A stretch of 32,569 nt of DNA, taken from NCBI GenBank assembly GCA_900539145.1, contig UQAX01000032.1:1-32569 (forward strand), written 5' to 3'. Of the stretch, positions 1-6,748 are shown piece after piece. The notes beneath the pieces were generated by a model. That model was not told the DNA's origin, did not search any database, and saw nothing but the letters and a program-made list of their open reading frames with translations. Made by a program: the position numbers and the translations under genes. Position 1 is the stretch's first letter, and every line of letters begins with the position of its first letter. Source of the DNA: an uncultured Blautia sp. Its GTDB lineage: Bacteria > Bacillota > Clostridia > Lachnospirales > Lachnospiraceae.

Positions 1-63
1 TTATTATGGATTCATTTTTAGGGCAACACAATCCGTCGAATTATTTTGCGCTTACAAGAAATC

Positions 64-72
64 TGCTATAAT
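64..72 (+). promoter_or_regulatory. Extended -10 promoter of glmS
   Basis: TG-C-TATAAT (TG at 64-65, TATAAT at 67-72) is an extended -10 element; upstream, TTGCGC at 46-51 is a poor -35. Transcription would begin near 79, giving a leader of about 45 nt with AGGAGG at 111-116. That leader is too short to hold a glmS ribozyme. Confidence 0.6.
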
Positions 73-124
73 TAGACGAAAATACAAAAAAATAAAACGA
101 TTGTACAAATAGGAGGTATAAAAT

Positions 125-1963
125 ATGTGTGGAATTGTGGGATATGTGGGAAAAGAAAATGCGGCATCTATTTTGATAGAGGGGCTTTCCAAGCTGGAGT
201 ATCGAGGATATGATTCTGCGGGTATTGCAGTGCTGGATAATAGCCGCGACAAAAAAGAAATTGAAATCATCAAGGCGAAAGGTCGTTTACAGGCGCTTCG
301 TGAGATGACAGATAATGGAAAAGCGGTAAAAGGGTATTGTGGAATTGGTCATACCCGATGGGCTACGCATGGTGAACCATCAGTGATTAATGCACACCCT
401 CATGTATCAAAGGATAAAAAAATCGCGGTGGTACATAATGGGATTATTGAAAATTATAAGGAAATAAAGGAATATTTGCAGAAAAAGGGTTATGAATTTG
501 TGTCACAAACAGATACAGAAGTAATTGCTCATCTTTTGGATTATTATTATAAAGGGAATTGCTTGGAGGCAATTACAAAGGTATTAGGAAGAGTGAGAGG
601 TTCCTATGCGTTGGGAATTCTTTTTCAGGAAAATCCGGGAGTTATGTATGCTGTGAGAAAGGATAGTCCTTTAATCGTTGGGAAATCTCCTCAGGGAAAT
701 CTCATTGCATCTGATGTCCCTGCGATTTTGAAGTATACAAAGACCGTATGCTACATTGATGACAGAGAAATTGCCGAAATTAAGGCAGATGGTATACGTT
801 TTTATGATATTGATCAGGAAGAATTGCAAAAAGAGTTCAAAACCGTGGAGTGGGATGCAAAGGCGGCGGAAAAAGAGGGCTTTGAGCATTTTATGCTGAA
901 GGAAATCTATGAGCAGCCGAAAGCAGTAGCAGATACTATCAGTCCCAGAATTAAGAATGGAAAAATTGTAATTGATGAATTGGAAATGACAGATGAGGAT
1001 ATTAAGAAAGTCAGTCGTATTCAGATGGTAGCTTGTGGCTCTGCATATCATGTGTGTGTATGTGCAAAATATGTGCTGGAAAAGCTGGCAAAAATACCGG
1101 TAGATGTGGATTTGGCATCGGAGTTTCGCTACAGGAATCCCCTTATGGCGAAGGACACATTGGTGATTGTCGTGAGTCAGTCGGGGGAAACGGCAGATTC
1201 GCTGGCAGCTTTAAGAGAGTCTAAGAAAAGAGGTTATAAAGTTCTGGGAATTGTAAATGTAGTAGGCAGCTCTATTGCGCGAGAAGCAGATAGTGTTTTT
1301 TATACATGGGCAGGACCGGAAATTTCCGTAGCTACTACAAAAGCGTACAGTACGCAGTTGGCAGCCGTGTATCTCATTGGATTACTTTTTGGAAAAGTAA
1401 GGGGGACAATTAAGGATAAAGAGTATAGAGAATATATTCATGAATTGGGAAGACTTCCTGAGAAAATTCAAAAGATTTTAGATGAAAAAGAAAGAATACA
1501 ATGGCTTGCCAATAAGTATTCACATACAAAGGATGTGTTCTTTATTGGTAGAGGTCTGGACTATGCCATTTCTTTAGAAGGTTCTTTGAAGCTAAAAGAA
1601 ATATCTTATATTCACTCAGAAGCTTATGCGGCGGGGGAATTAAAGCATGGCACGATTTCTCTTATTGAAGAGGGCGTTCTGGTAGTTGGTGCAGCAACAC
1701 AACCGGATTTATTTGAGAAAGAGGTCAGCAATTTAGTAGAAGTGCGAAGTCGTGGAGCATGTGTCTTAGGGCTGACTTCTTATGGGAATTATTCCATAGA
1801 AGATATTGCAGATTTTACTGTGTATGTGCCTAAGACACAGGATGTTTTTACTACCAGTCTGGCTGTTGTTCCACTGCAGTTGCTGGCATATTATATTTCA
1901 GTTGCTAAGGGCTTGGATGTTGATAAGCCAAGAAATCTTGCAAAGAGTGTTACAGTAGAATAG
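125..1963 (+). CDS. glmS: Glutamine--fructose-6-phosphate aminotransferase (isomerizing)
   Basis: Cytosolic enzyme making glucosamine-6-phosphate from fructose-6-phosphate and glutamine, the entry step to UDP-GlcNAc and peptidoglycan. The 612 residues match the usual length of about 610. The protein opens MCGIVGYVG, so Cys2 becomes the N-terminal nucleophile of the glutaminase domain after Met removal; GHTRWATHG and the NGIIENY motif follow within residues 2-220. Two SIS sugar-isomerase domains follow, the first carrying SQSGET near residues 351-356. The C-terminus ends DKPRNLAKSVTVE, the typical GlmS tail that closes the active site. AGGAGG lies 8 nt before the ATG. It appears to be transcribed alone; the next gene starts about 100 nt downstream behind its own putative operator. 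Identification is secure. Confidence 0.98.
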   Translation: MCGIVGYVGKENAASILIEGLSKLEYRGYDSAGIAVLDNSRDKKEIEIIKAKGRLQALREMTDNGKAVKGYCGIGHTRWATHGEPSVINAHPHVSKDKKIAVVHNGIIENYKEIKEYLQKKGYEFVSQTDTEVIAHLLDYYYKGNCLEAITKVLGRVRGSYALGILFQENPGVMYAVRKDSPLIVGKSPQGNLIASDVPAILKYTKTVCYIDDREIAEIKADGIRFYDIDQEELQKEFKTVEWDAKAAEKEGFEHFMLKEIYEQPKAVADTISPRIKNGKIVIDELEMTDEDIKKVSRIQMVACGSAYHVCVCAKYVLEKLAKIPVDVDLASEFRYRNPLMAKDTLVIVVSQSGETADSLAALRESKKRGYKVLGIVNVVGSSIAREADSVFYTWAGPEISVATTKAYSTQLAAVYLIGLLFGKVRGTIKDKEYREYIHELGRLPEKIQKILDEKERIQWLANKYSHTKDVFFIGRGLDYAISLEGSLKLKEISYIHSEAYAAGELKHGTISLIEEGVLVVGAATQPDLFEKEVSNLVEVRSRGACVLGLTSYGNYSIEDIADFTVYVPKTQDVFTTSLAVVPLQLLAYYISVAKGLDVDKPRNLAKSVTVE

Positions 1964-1971
1964 AGATGGAA

Positions 1972-2046
1972 AGTGTACTATCAAATAAGGCACTAGTGTT
2001 ATATATGGTAGTAATTGGAAAATAATAAGTAGTACACTGATAGTAC
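1972..2046 (+). promoter_or_regulatory. Inverted and direct GTACTATC/TAGTAC motifs upstream of the XRE gene
   Basis: GTACTATC at 1975-1982 is exactly complementary to GATAGTAC at 2039-2046. The longer left arm AGTGTACTATCA is also echoed by AGTACACT at 2031-2038, and TAGTAC occurs twice as a direct repeat around 2030-2046. The motifs sit just upstream of a helix-turn-helix gene, so they could be autoregulatory operator sites; a hairpin is the alternative. No good sigma-A promoter was identified between them. Confidence 0.35.
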
Positions 2047-2066
2047 CAAAAATGGAGGTACTATTT

Positions 2067-2327
2067 ATGATTCGTTCACGAAAGATATTAGCAGATCGTA
2101 TTAATAATCTGTGTAAGGAACAAGGAATAACTTATTATGCGCTATCCTATAAATCAGCAGTTCCCCTTACTACGTTGCTGCACATTGTAAATGGTTCAAC
2201 GAAAAATCCGGGAATATTTACTATTCATAAAATTTGCGAGGGATTTGAGATTTCATTAAAGGATTTCTTTGATACAGAGGAATTCTGCGAAATGAGAGGA
2301 GATTTTGAAGAGGAGATGCAGATTTAA
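2067..2327 (+). CDS. Small XRE/Cro-like helix-turn-helix regulator
   Basis: An 86-residue DNA-binding protein made almost entirely of one XRE (Cro/CI) helix-turn-helix domain: the ILADRINNLCKEQGIT helix, the YALSYKSAVPLTTLLHIVNG turn-recognition region, then TIHKICEGFEISLKDFF. The C-terminal tail is acidic. An upstream in-frame ATG at 2052 exists, but it lies inside the GGAGG (2054-2058) that sits 8 nt before the ATG at 2067, so the later start is preferred. The next gene starts 16 nt downstream, so the two are probably co-transcribed. Repeated GTACTATC motifs upstream suggest autoregulation. Target genes are unknown. It lacks any sensor domain, so it resembles repressors of small paired loci rather than global regulators. 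Confidence 0.85.
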   Translation: MIRSRKILADRINNLCKEQGITYYALSYKSAVPLTTLLHIVNGSTKNPGIFTIHKICEGFEISLKDFFDTEEFCEMRGDFEEEMQI

Positions 2328-2343
2328 TCAGTGGAGGATAGGA

Positions 2344-2952
2344 ATGACAGAGATAAGAGATAATAACTTTTCCAAGCTCTGTGAGGGAAAAGGGGAGCTG
2401 TTAAGTAAAGCGCTAAGAGACCGGATATTGGAACAGGATTTTATGAGAAAATCGAAGTTTCCGATTATATATGCTTCTGAGACTATTATGCGCTATCGTG
2501 CGGAAAAGACTGATATAAGCAGCAGAGAAAGTCTAAGAGAATTTGTTCAGGGACTTTTTTGCTCTTCTGTAAGTGAAGAAAGTATAGCAGGTGTAGCTGC
2601 ATTTATAGGAAATCATGCAAGAGAACTTAGAGATTTGAAAGAGGGACAGGAGCGGGTTCTGGAAGGATATGCAATAGCGGTGGACTCTTTTAGTTTAGTA
2701 CGTATAGATTATAGAATATGGGCACAAAAATGCGATGCCCGTTATATTTCGGCGGCAGCAGGAATTAGAGGTGTTTTAGATGTGAAAAGGACTCGCTGGA
2801 ATGATTTTTTAAGTGCCTACATGGAGATTTTGAATTTGGGATTTCCGGAGGATATTTCACAGGAAGAAAAACAGGAGCAAATTACAAAATGCGTGGAAAA
2901 GGCACGTATGTTATTTAGACTTTTTCATGGAAACCTTGTAAAAAGTGAATAG
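2344..2952 (+). CDS. Uncharacterised protein paired with the XRE regulator
   Basis: A 202-residue, apparently cytosolic, mostly helical protein with no signal peptide and no clear membrane segment. I do not recognise the family. The start is set by GTGGAGG at 2331-2337, six nt before the ATG at 2344; the open frame extends 13 codons upstream but would overlap the preceding gene. Charged helical stretches (GKGELLSKALRDRIL, GNHARELRDLKEGQERVLEG) alternate with aromatic patches, and the C-terminal region resembles a helical bundle. Sixteen nt separate it from the XRE gene and a strong terminator follows, so the pair forms a two-gene unit. It could be an effector held in check by the XRE protein, but no catalytic motif supports a specific function. 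Confidence 0.75.
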   Translation: MTEIRDNNFSKLCEGKGELLSKALRDRILEQDFMRKSKFPIIYASETIMRYRAEKTDISSRESLREFVQGLFCSSVSEESIAGVAAFIGNHARELRDLKEGQERVLEGYAIAVDSFSLVRIDYRIWAQKCDARYISAAAGIRGVLDVKRTRWNDFLSAYMEILNLGFPEDISQEEKQEQITKCVEKARMLFRLFHGNLVKSE

Positions 2953-2993
2953 AATAATATACAACTATACAAAATAATTGTATGGTTAAAGCG

Positions 2994-3041
2994 AAAAGAG
3001 CACTTTTTTGCCAGAAAAGTTCAAAAAGGTGTTCTTTTTTT
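2994..3041 (+). terminator. Rho-independent terminator of the XRE operon
   Basis: AAAAGAGCACTTTTTT (2994-3009) pairs with AAAAAGGTGTTCTTTT, and the right arm runs into a T-tract ending at 3041. It lies about 40 nt past the stop of the unknown gene. Confidence 0.8.
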
Positions 3042-3124
3042 ACTATGTATGATAAAATAGGAGACAATGAAAACGATATTTGTGAAAGGAGAAGTAGAAG
3101 CTTATAGGCTTCATACAAAGACAA

Positions 3125-4744
3125 ATGAAAAGTTTATTGATTTTAGGTGCGGGCGGTTTTGGTCAGATGATACAGGAAACAGCCAGACTGATTGGATATG
3201 CAAAAGTAGTATTTTTGGATGATGCAGCTAAAGGAGAAGATGTCATTGGAAAATGCTGTGATTATCAGGCATTTCTAGGAGAATATGATACAGCGGTAGC
3301 AGCTCTCGGAGATAACGGAATGCGCCTTTATTGGACAGAAAAGCTCATGGAAGCAGGATATAAAGTGCCGGCAATTATTCATCCGTCAGCAGTAGTAAGC
3401 CCAAGTGCGGAAATTGGCAACGGAAGTTTTATTATGCAGCGTGCAGTTGTTAATACACATACAGTCATTGAGCATGGTGTTCTTGTAAACAGCGGTGCGG
3501 TTGTAGACCATGACTCTCATGTTGCAAAGGGAGCACATATCGGACTGGGAAGTGTTGTGAAAGCAAATTGTAATATTGATGTAAAACGTAAAGTGGAGGC
3601 CGGCGAAGTGGTATTTTCTACCAGAAGAAAAATTGACGGCGTTACAAACAGAAATCTGGAAGATGCCTTATATGCTTTCGGATTTGGTAATCAATGCAGC
3701 TATGTGAAACCTTTTGGACAGGGACATATCAATGAAACTTATGCTGTTTATATGCCTACGGATGCAGGAGATGAGTTTGCATATATTCTTCAGCGAGTAA
3801 ATAATAACGTATTTAAAGATCCGGCAGGGGTTATGGAAAATATTTTCGGTGTAACAGAATACCTTCGTAACGTTATTCGAGAAGAAGGCGGAGATCCGGA
3901 CAGAGAAACTTTATCTTGTATTAAGACAAAAGCCGGATGCACTTATTTTGAAGACAGTGAAGGACAGCCTTGGAGATGTTATCATTACATTCCGAATTCT
4001 GTATGCTATCAGTTGGTGGAAGAACCGGAGCAGTTTTATCAGTCAGGAAACAGTTTCGGACATTTCTTAAAGCAGCTTGGTAATTATCCGGCATCCAGCT
4101 TAAAAGAGACCATTCCTGATTTCCATAATACGGTAAAACGTTTTGCAAATTTCCAGCGTGCTGTAAAGCGTGATATTAAAAACAGAGCCATTACCTGCCG
4201 CCCTGAGGTTAAGTTTGCTTTGGAAAGAGAAGCAGATTGCGGCGTTCTGGTAAAACAGCAGGAAGAAGGAAAACTTCCTTTACGAGTAACACATAATGAT
4301 ACGAAATTAAACAATATTTTATTTGATGCGGATACCGGAAAAGGACTGTGCATTATTGATTTAGATACTATTATGCCGGGCTTGGCTGCCAATGATTTTG
4401 GTGACTCTATCCGTTTTGGCGCAGCTACCGCAGAAGAGGATGAAAGAAATCTGGATTTAATGCACTTCGATATTTCCTTATATGAAATGTATGTGAAAGG
4501 TTATCTGGAAGGTACAGATGGTGTGCTTACACCTGAGGAAATCGAAAGTCTTCCATGGGGAGCACGCTTAATGACTTTGGAATGTGGTATGCGTTTCCTG
4601 ACAGATTATCTGGAAGGAGATACTTACTTTAAGACAGCTTATCCGGAGCATAATCTGGTTCGTGCCCGTACACAGTTCCGTCTGGTTGATGAAATGGAAC
4701 AACAGTTTGAAAAGATGCAGGAAATTGTGCGTCAGTATTGCTAA
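3125..4744 (+). CDS. NeuD/PglD-like acyltransferase domain fused to NahK-like N-acetylhexosamine 1-kinase domain
   Basis: A 539-residue two-domain protein. Residues 1 to about 180 begin with a Rossmann-type GAGGFG and continue into left-handed beta-helix hexapeptide repeats (IHPSAVVSPSAEIGNG). SGAVVDHDSHV carries the His that acts as base in PglD/NeuD sugar O/N-acyltransferases. The helix is short: the several coils that normally follow the catalytic His are mostly missing. Residues from about 185 to 539 have the length and motifs of a whole aminoglycoside-phosphotransferase-fold kinase of the NahK type. These are HND at 390-392 with the following N residues, then IIDLD ending at D414. NahK phosphorylates GlcNAc/GalNAc at C1 to feed UDP-sugar synthesis, which would suit the neighbouring glmS. 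The start follows a weak ribosome site. The acyltransferase half may be regulatory or inactive; the kinase half is the better supported. Confidence 0.8.
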   Translation: MKSLLILGAGGFGQMIQETARLIGYAKVVFLDDAAKGEDVIGKCCDYQAFLGEYDTAVAALGDNGMRLYWTEKLMEAGYKVPAIIHPSAVVSPSAEIGNGSFIMQRAVVNTHTVIEHGVLVNSGAVVDHDSHVAKGAHIGLGSVVKANCNIDVKRKVEAGEVVFSTRRKIDGVTNRNLEDALYAFGFGNQCSYVKPFGQGHINETYAVYMPTDAGDEFAYILQRVNNNVFKDPAGVMENIFGVTEYLRNVIREEGGDPDRETLSCIKTKAGCTYFEDSEGQPWRCYHYIPNSVCYQLVEEPEQFYQSGNSFGHFLKQLGNYPASSLKETIPDFHNTVKRFANFQRAVKRDIKNRAITCRPEVKFALEREADCGVLVKQQEEGKLPLRVTHNDTKLNNILFDADTGKGLCIIDLDTIMPGLAANDFGDSIRFGAATAEEDERNLDLMHFDISLYEMYVKGYLEGTDGVLTPEEIESLPWGARLMTLECGMRFLTDYLEGDTYFKTAYPEHNLVRARTQFRLVDEMEQQFEKMQEIVRQYC

Positions 4745-4772
4745 GAAAATGATTTTTAGATAGAATAATTAC

Positions 4773-4824
4773 AAGGGCTGCCACATTAGGCGTACATGGA
4801 GTTGCTGCTTAATGAGCAGCCCTT
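4773..4824 (+). terminator. Hairpin with conserved CATTAGGCGTA loop segment (copy 1)
   Basis: AAGGGCTGC (4773-4781) is exactly complementary to GCAGCCCTT (4816-4824); a smaller hairpin GCTGC/GCAGC nests on the right side. No U-tract follows. The left half, GCTGCC-A-CATTAGGCGTA-C-AT, recurs almost exactly in the hairpin at 21651-21694. It lies between two same-strand genes and is probably a terminator or a family of intergenic hairpins. Confidence 0.5.
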
Positions 4825-4862
4825 ATTATGCGAAAATTTAATTAGGAATGGAGGAAAATTCA

Positions 4863-6239
4863 TTGTCGGAAAATACAGATAAAATCATTTTGTTTGAACA
4901 GACACCAATTCCAAAGGCAGTTGCAAAGCTGGCAATACCCACAATTCTCAGCTCGCTTGTTATGGTGCTTTATAATCTGGCGGATACCTATTTTGTAGGA
5001 ATGTGCAATGACCCAATTCAGAATGCGGCAGTTACCTTGGCAGCTCCGGTGCTTCTGGCATTTAATGCGGTGAATAATCTTTTCGGAGTGGGAAGCTCTA
5101 GTATGATGAGCCGTGCTCTGGGAAGAAAAGATTATGATACGGTTTATAAAAGCTCTGCACTGGGCTTTTATTGTGCAATTATATCCGGTGCGCTATTTGC
5201 ATTGGCATGTTTTGTTTTTAATGCACCGCTGCTTCGTATGCTGGGAGCAAATGCAGAGACCATGGCTGCCACAGGAGAATATTTGAAATGGACCTCTATT
5301 TACGGAGCAGTGCCTGCTATTTTAAATGTTGTTATGGCATATATGGTAAGAGCAGAGGGTTCTGCGCTGCATGCCAGTATCGGAACAATGAGCGGCTGCT
5401 TTTTGAATATTATTTTGGACCCTGTTTTTATACTTCCGTGGGGGTTGGATATGGGAGCGGAAGGAGCAGGACTTGCCACCTTTTTATCTAACTGTGTTGC
5501 CTGCCTGTATTTCTTTGTGTTGCTTTATAAAAAGAGAAAAAGCACCTTTGTGTGTGTAAATCCAAAACGTCTTTCTTTGGACAGAAATATTATTTATGGG
5601 ATTTGTGCGGTGGGAATTCCCGCTTCAATTCAAAATCTCTTAAACGTTACGGGAATGACGATTTTGAATAATTTTACATCTTCTTTTGGTGCAGATGCAG
5701 TTGCGGCAATGGGGATTACCCAGAAAATCAATATGGTTCCTATGAACATTGCCATGGGAATTTCTCAGGGAATTATGCCTTTAATCAGTTATTCTTATTC
5801 CAGCGGCAATCATAAGAGAATGAAAGGAACACTGATGTTTGCCGCAAGAGCAAGTCTGGGATTTATTACTGTTGTGGCAGCTTTTTATTATTTAAGCTCG
5901 GCACAGCTGACAGAAATGTTTATGTCAAATGAAGCCATTATTTCTTACGGAACAAAATTTTTAAGAGGATTTTGTCTGGGATTGCCGTTTTTATGTATGG
6001 ATTTTATGGCAGTAGGCGTGTTCCAAGCAGTGGGAATGGGGAGAGAAGCTCTTATTTTTGCGATTATGAGAAAGATTATTCTGGAAATACCGGCGCTGTA
6101 TCTTTTAAATTATTTATTTCCTTTGTACGGACTGGCTTATGCACAGTTTGTGGCAGAGGTTGTATTGGCAGCAGCAGCGGTTATTGTGTTGGCAAGGCTG
6201 TTTAAGAAAATTGAGAAACAAAAAGTGATTGCCGGATAA
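4863..6239 (+). CDS. MATE-family multidrug/metabolite efflux transporter
   Basis: Integral membrane antiporter of the MATE (NorM/DinF/MepA) family, expected to export cationic or drug-like compounds using H+ or Na+. About 458 residues form roughly twelve membrane segments in two homologous halves. The N-terminal family signature is plain: PIPKAVAKLAIPTILSSLV, then YNLADTYFVG and a conserved GVGSSSMMSRALG. The second half repeats the pattern around AAMGITQKINMVPMNIAMGISQG. An ATG at 4848 is in frame, but it overlaps the GGAGG (4850-4854) that sits 8 nt before TTG at 4863, so TTG is the preferred start. The 3' end is duplicated at 6613-6648 beyond the toxin-antitoxin cassette, where the protein tail would read ARLFKRIEKRI. 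The present C-terminus (KKIEKQKVIAG) may therefore have been supplied by an insertion. Substrate is unknown. Confidence 0.93.
   Translation: MSENTDKIILFEQTPIPKAVAKLAIPTILSSLVMVLYNLADTYFVGMCNDPIQNAAVTLAAPVLLAFNAVNNLFGVGSSSMMSRALGRKDYDTVYKSSALGFYCAIISGALFALACFVFNAPLLRMLGANAETMAATGEYLKWTSIYGAVPAILNVVMAYMVRAEGSALHASIGTMSGCFLNIILDPVFILPWGLDMGAEGAGLATFLSNCVACLYFFVLLYKKRKSTFVCVNPKRLSLDRNIIYGICAVGIPASIQNLLNVTGMTILNNFTSSFGADAVAAMGITQKINMVPMNIAMGISQGIMPLISYSYSSGNHKRMKGTLMFAARASLGFITVVAAFYYLSSAQLTEMFMSNEAIISYGTKFLRGFCLGLPFLCMDFMAVGVFQAVGMGREALIFAIMRKIILEIPALYLLNYLFPLYGLAYAQFVAEVVLAAAAVIVLARLFKKIEKQKVIAG
6191..6218 (+). repeat. Direct repeat, left copy (3' end of MATE gene)
   Basis: This 28-nt segment matches 6613-6640 at 24 of 28 positions. 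Here it encodes the end of the MATE protein (ARLFKKIEK). Substitutions between copies are synonymous or K-to-R when read in the MATE frame, so the right copy descends from coding sequence. The two copies bracket the toxin-antitoxin cassette. Confidence 0.7.
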
Positions 6240-6257
6240 AATAAATTAAGCTATACT
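6229..6257 (+). promoter_or_regulatory. Promoter of the small toxin mRNA
   Basis: TTGCCG (6229-6234), a 17-nt spacer and TATACT (6252-6257). The -35 overlaps the last codons of the MATE gene. The transcript would start near 6264 and end at the hairpin 6452-6482, giving about 219 nt, close to the length of Fst RNA I of the pAD1 par locus as I recall it. Confidence 0.65.
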
Positions 6258-6268
6258 GATAATGTTGC

Positions 6269-6298
6269 CACCCTCTATAAAGGCATAGAAAGGGGGTG
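6269..6298 (+). promoter_or_regulatory. 5' hairpin sequestering the toxin ribosome-binding site
   Basis: CACCC (6269-6273) pairs with GGGTG (6294-6298), and TCTAT (6274-6278) pairs with ATAGA (6285-6289), leaving a six-base loop and an AAGG bulge. The right arm is the Shine-Dalgarno sequence of the toxin frame. SD occlusion by a 5' helix is a known feature of Fst-family toxin mRNAs. Confidence 0.6.
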
Positions 6299-6304
6299 TT
6301 GCTT

Positions 6305-6394
6305 GTGGAAGATATACTCATATCGTTTGTTGTTTCTGTTACGGCTGGTGTGGTTTGCCATCTCATCAGCAAATGGTTAGACGGAGACAAATAG
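6305..6394 (+). CDS. Fst/PepA1-like type I toxin peptide (29 aa)
   Basis: A short frame starting at GTG encodes MEDILISFVVSV, a TAGVVCHLIS segment, then KWLDGDK: one membrane-spanning helix ending in Trp-Leu-Asp and a charged tail. The Gly, eight residues, then Trp-Leu spacing matches what I recall of staphylococcal PepA1 and the Fst/Ldr group, though the usual helix Pro is replaced by Ser10-Val-Thr. Such peptides insert in and damage the producing cell's own membrane. AGGGGGTG at 6291-6298 is the ribosome site, six nt before GTG, and is buried in a hairpin. A TTG two codons upstream is a weaker start. The surrounding RNA architecture (promoter, antisense promoter, shared terminator, repeat) supports the call more than the peptide alone. 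Toxicity is inferred. Confidence 0.75.
   Translation: MEDILISFVVSVTAGVVCHLISKWLDGDK
6317..6328 (+). repeat. Direct repeat in toxin mRNA (antisense pairing site)
   Basis: CTCATATCGTTT at 6317-6328, just after the toxin start codon, recurs exactly at 6503-6514; AAGATA upstream also recurs (6309-6314 and 6494-6499). The downstream copy is transcribed from the opposite strand, so the antisense RNA is complementary to the toxin translation start, as with DRa/DRb of the pAD1 par locus. Confidence 0.7.
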
Positions 6395-6444
6395 CTGGCA
6401 GCTAGCCTATGGGGTTAAGCCTTCCCATTGCCAAAATTAGGAAT

Positions 6445-6519
6445 AGAAAAAGCCGAAGGTCTCGCACACCTCCGGCTTTTTTGTTGCTAATGAAAGATAA
6501 CTCTCATATCGTTTTGCCT
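6445..6519 (-). ncRNA. Candidate antisense antitoxin RNA
   Basis: A predicted RNA of about 75 nt on the minus strand, starting near 6519 and ending in the T-run opposite A6447-A6451. Its 5' part carries the complement of CTCATATCGTTT (6503-6514) and its 3' part is the terminator hairpin shared with the convergent toxin mRNA. Both segments can pair with the toxin transcript, one at the start codon and one at the 3' end. This is the layout of RNA II in Fst-type systems (about 65 nt). The ends are inferred from promoter and hairpin positions. Confidence 0.65.
6447..6482. terminator. Bidirectional terminator shared by toxin mRNA and antisense RNA
   Basis: AGCCGAAGGT (6451-6460) pairs with ACCTCCGGCT (6468-6477) with one mismatch. 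It is flanked by A5 on the left and T6 on the right, so it terminates transcripts arriving from either side. Confidence 0.85.
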
Positions 6520-6525
6520 ACTGGC

Positions 6526-6554
6526 ATTATAGCATATGCAATTTAAGAATACAA
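6526..6554 (-). promoter_or_regulatory. Antisense RNA promoter
   Basis: On the minus strand: TTGTAT (6549-6554), exactly 17 nt, then a perfect TATAAT (6526-6531). This is stronger than the toxin promoter, as expected for an unstable RNA antitoxin that must be in excess. Confidence 0.75.
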
Positions 6555-6612
6555 TATGCAGATTTCCTGAGTTTCATATTTCCGCTGTAAAAAGCGGATG
6601 TTTCAATTTGAA

Positions 6613-6648
6613 GGCAAGACTGTTTAAGCGAATAGAGAAAAGGATATA
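6613..6648 (+). pseudogene. Displaced 3' end of a MATE gene (right direct-repeat copy)
   Basis: Read in the MATE frame, this stretch encodes ARLFKRIEKRI and a TAA stop at 6646-6648, paralleling the tail ARLFKKIEKQK of the intact gene 422 nt upstream. No upstream coding continuity exists. It looks like the original gene end left behind when the 394-nt cassette arrived, or the relic of a recombination with a MATE homologue. A short hairpin TCCGCT/AGCGGA (6581-6597) lies just before it. Confidence 0.55.
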
Positions 6649-6712
6649 AATTTAGGCGGATGTGTCTTTTTCATGAGAAACTATTGTGGTACAATGAATT
6701 TACATTGTTTAG

Positions 6713-6718
6713 TATAAT
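6713..6718 (+). promoter_or_regulatory. Possible -10 elements for the sugar-sensing operon
   Basis: TATAAT at 6713-6718 and an extended -10 TG-G-TACAAT at 6687-6695 both precede the first binding-protein gene; neither has a convincing -35. The ribosome site AGAGAAAGAG is weak and distant, suggesting low expression of the sensor genes. Confidence 0.4.
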
Positions 6719-6748
6719 AATTTTAAGAGAAAGAGTAAACGTCAATCA

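Noticed and set aside
1..124. glmS ribozyme upstream of glmS
   Set aside because: An extended -10 promoter at 64-72 leaves only a 45-nt leader and no ribozyme core or cleavage-site sequence was seen. A ribozyme further upstream is outside the window and would require another promoter.
6202..6390. 62-codon minus-strand frame across the toxin gene
   Set aside because: No ribosome site and it ignores the convergent RNA architecture; the antisense strand here is better explained by the short antitoxin RNA, which ends before this frame.
6581..6597. Small hairpin TCCGCT/AGCGGA as terminator
   Set aside because: Short stem without a U-tract; kept only as context for the displaced MATE end.
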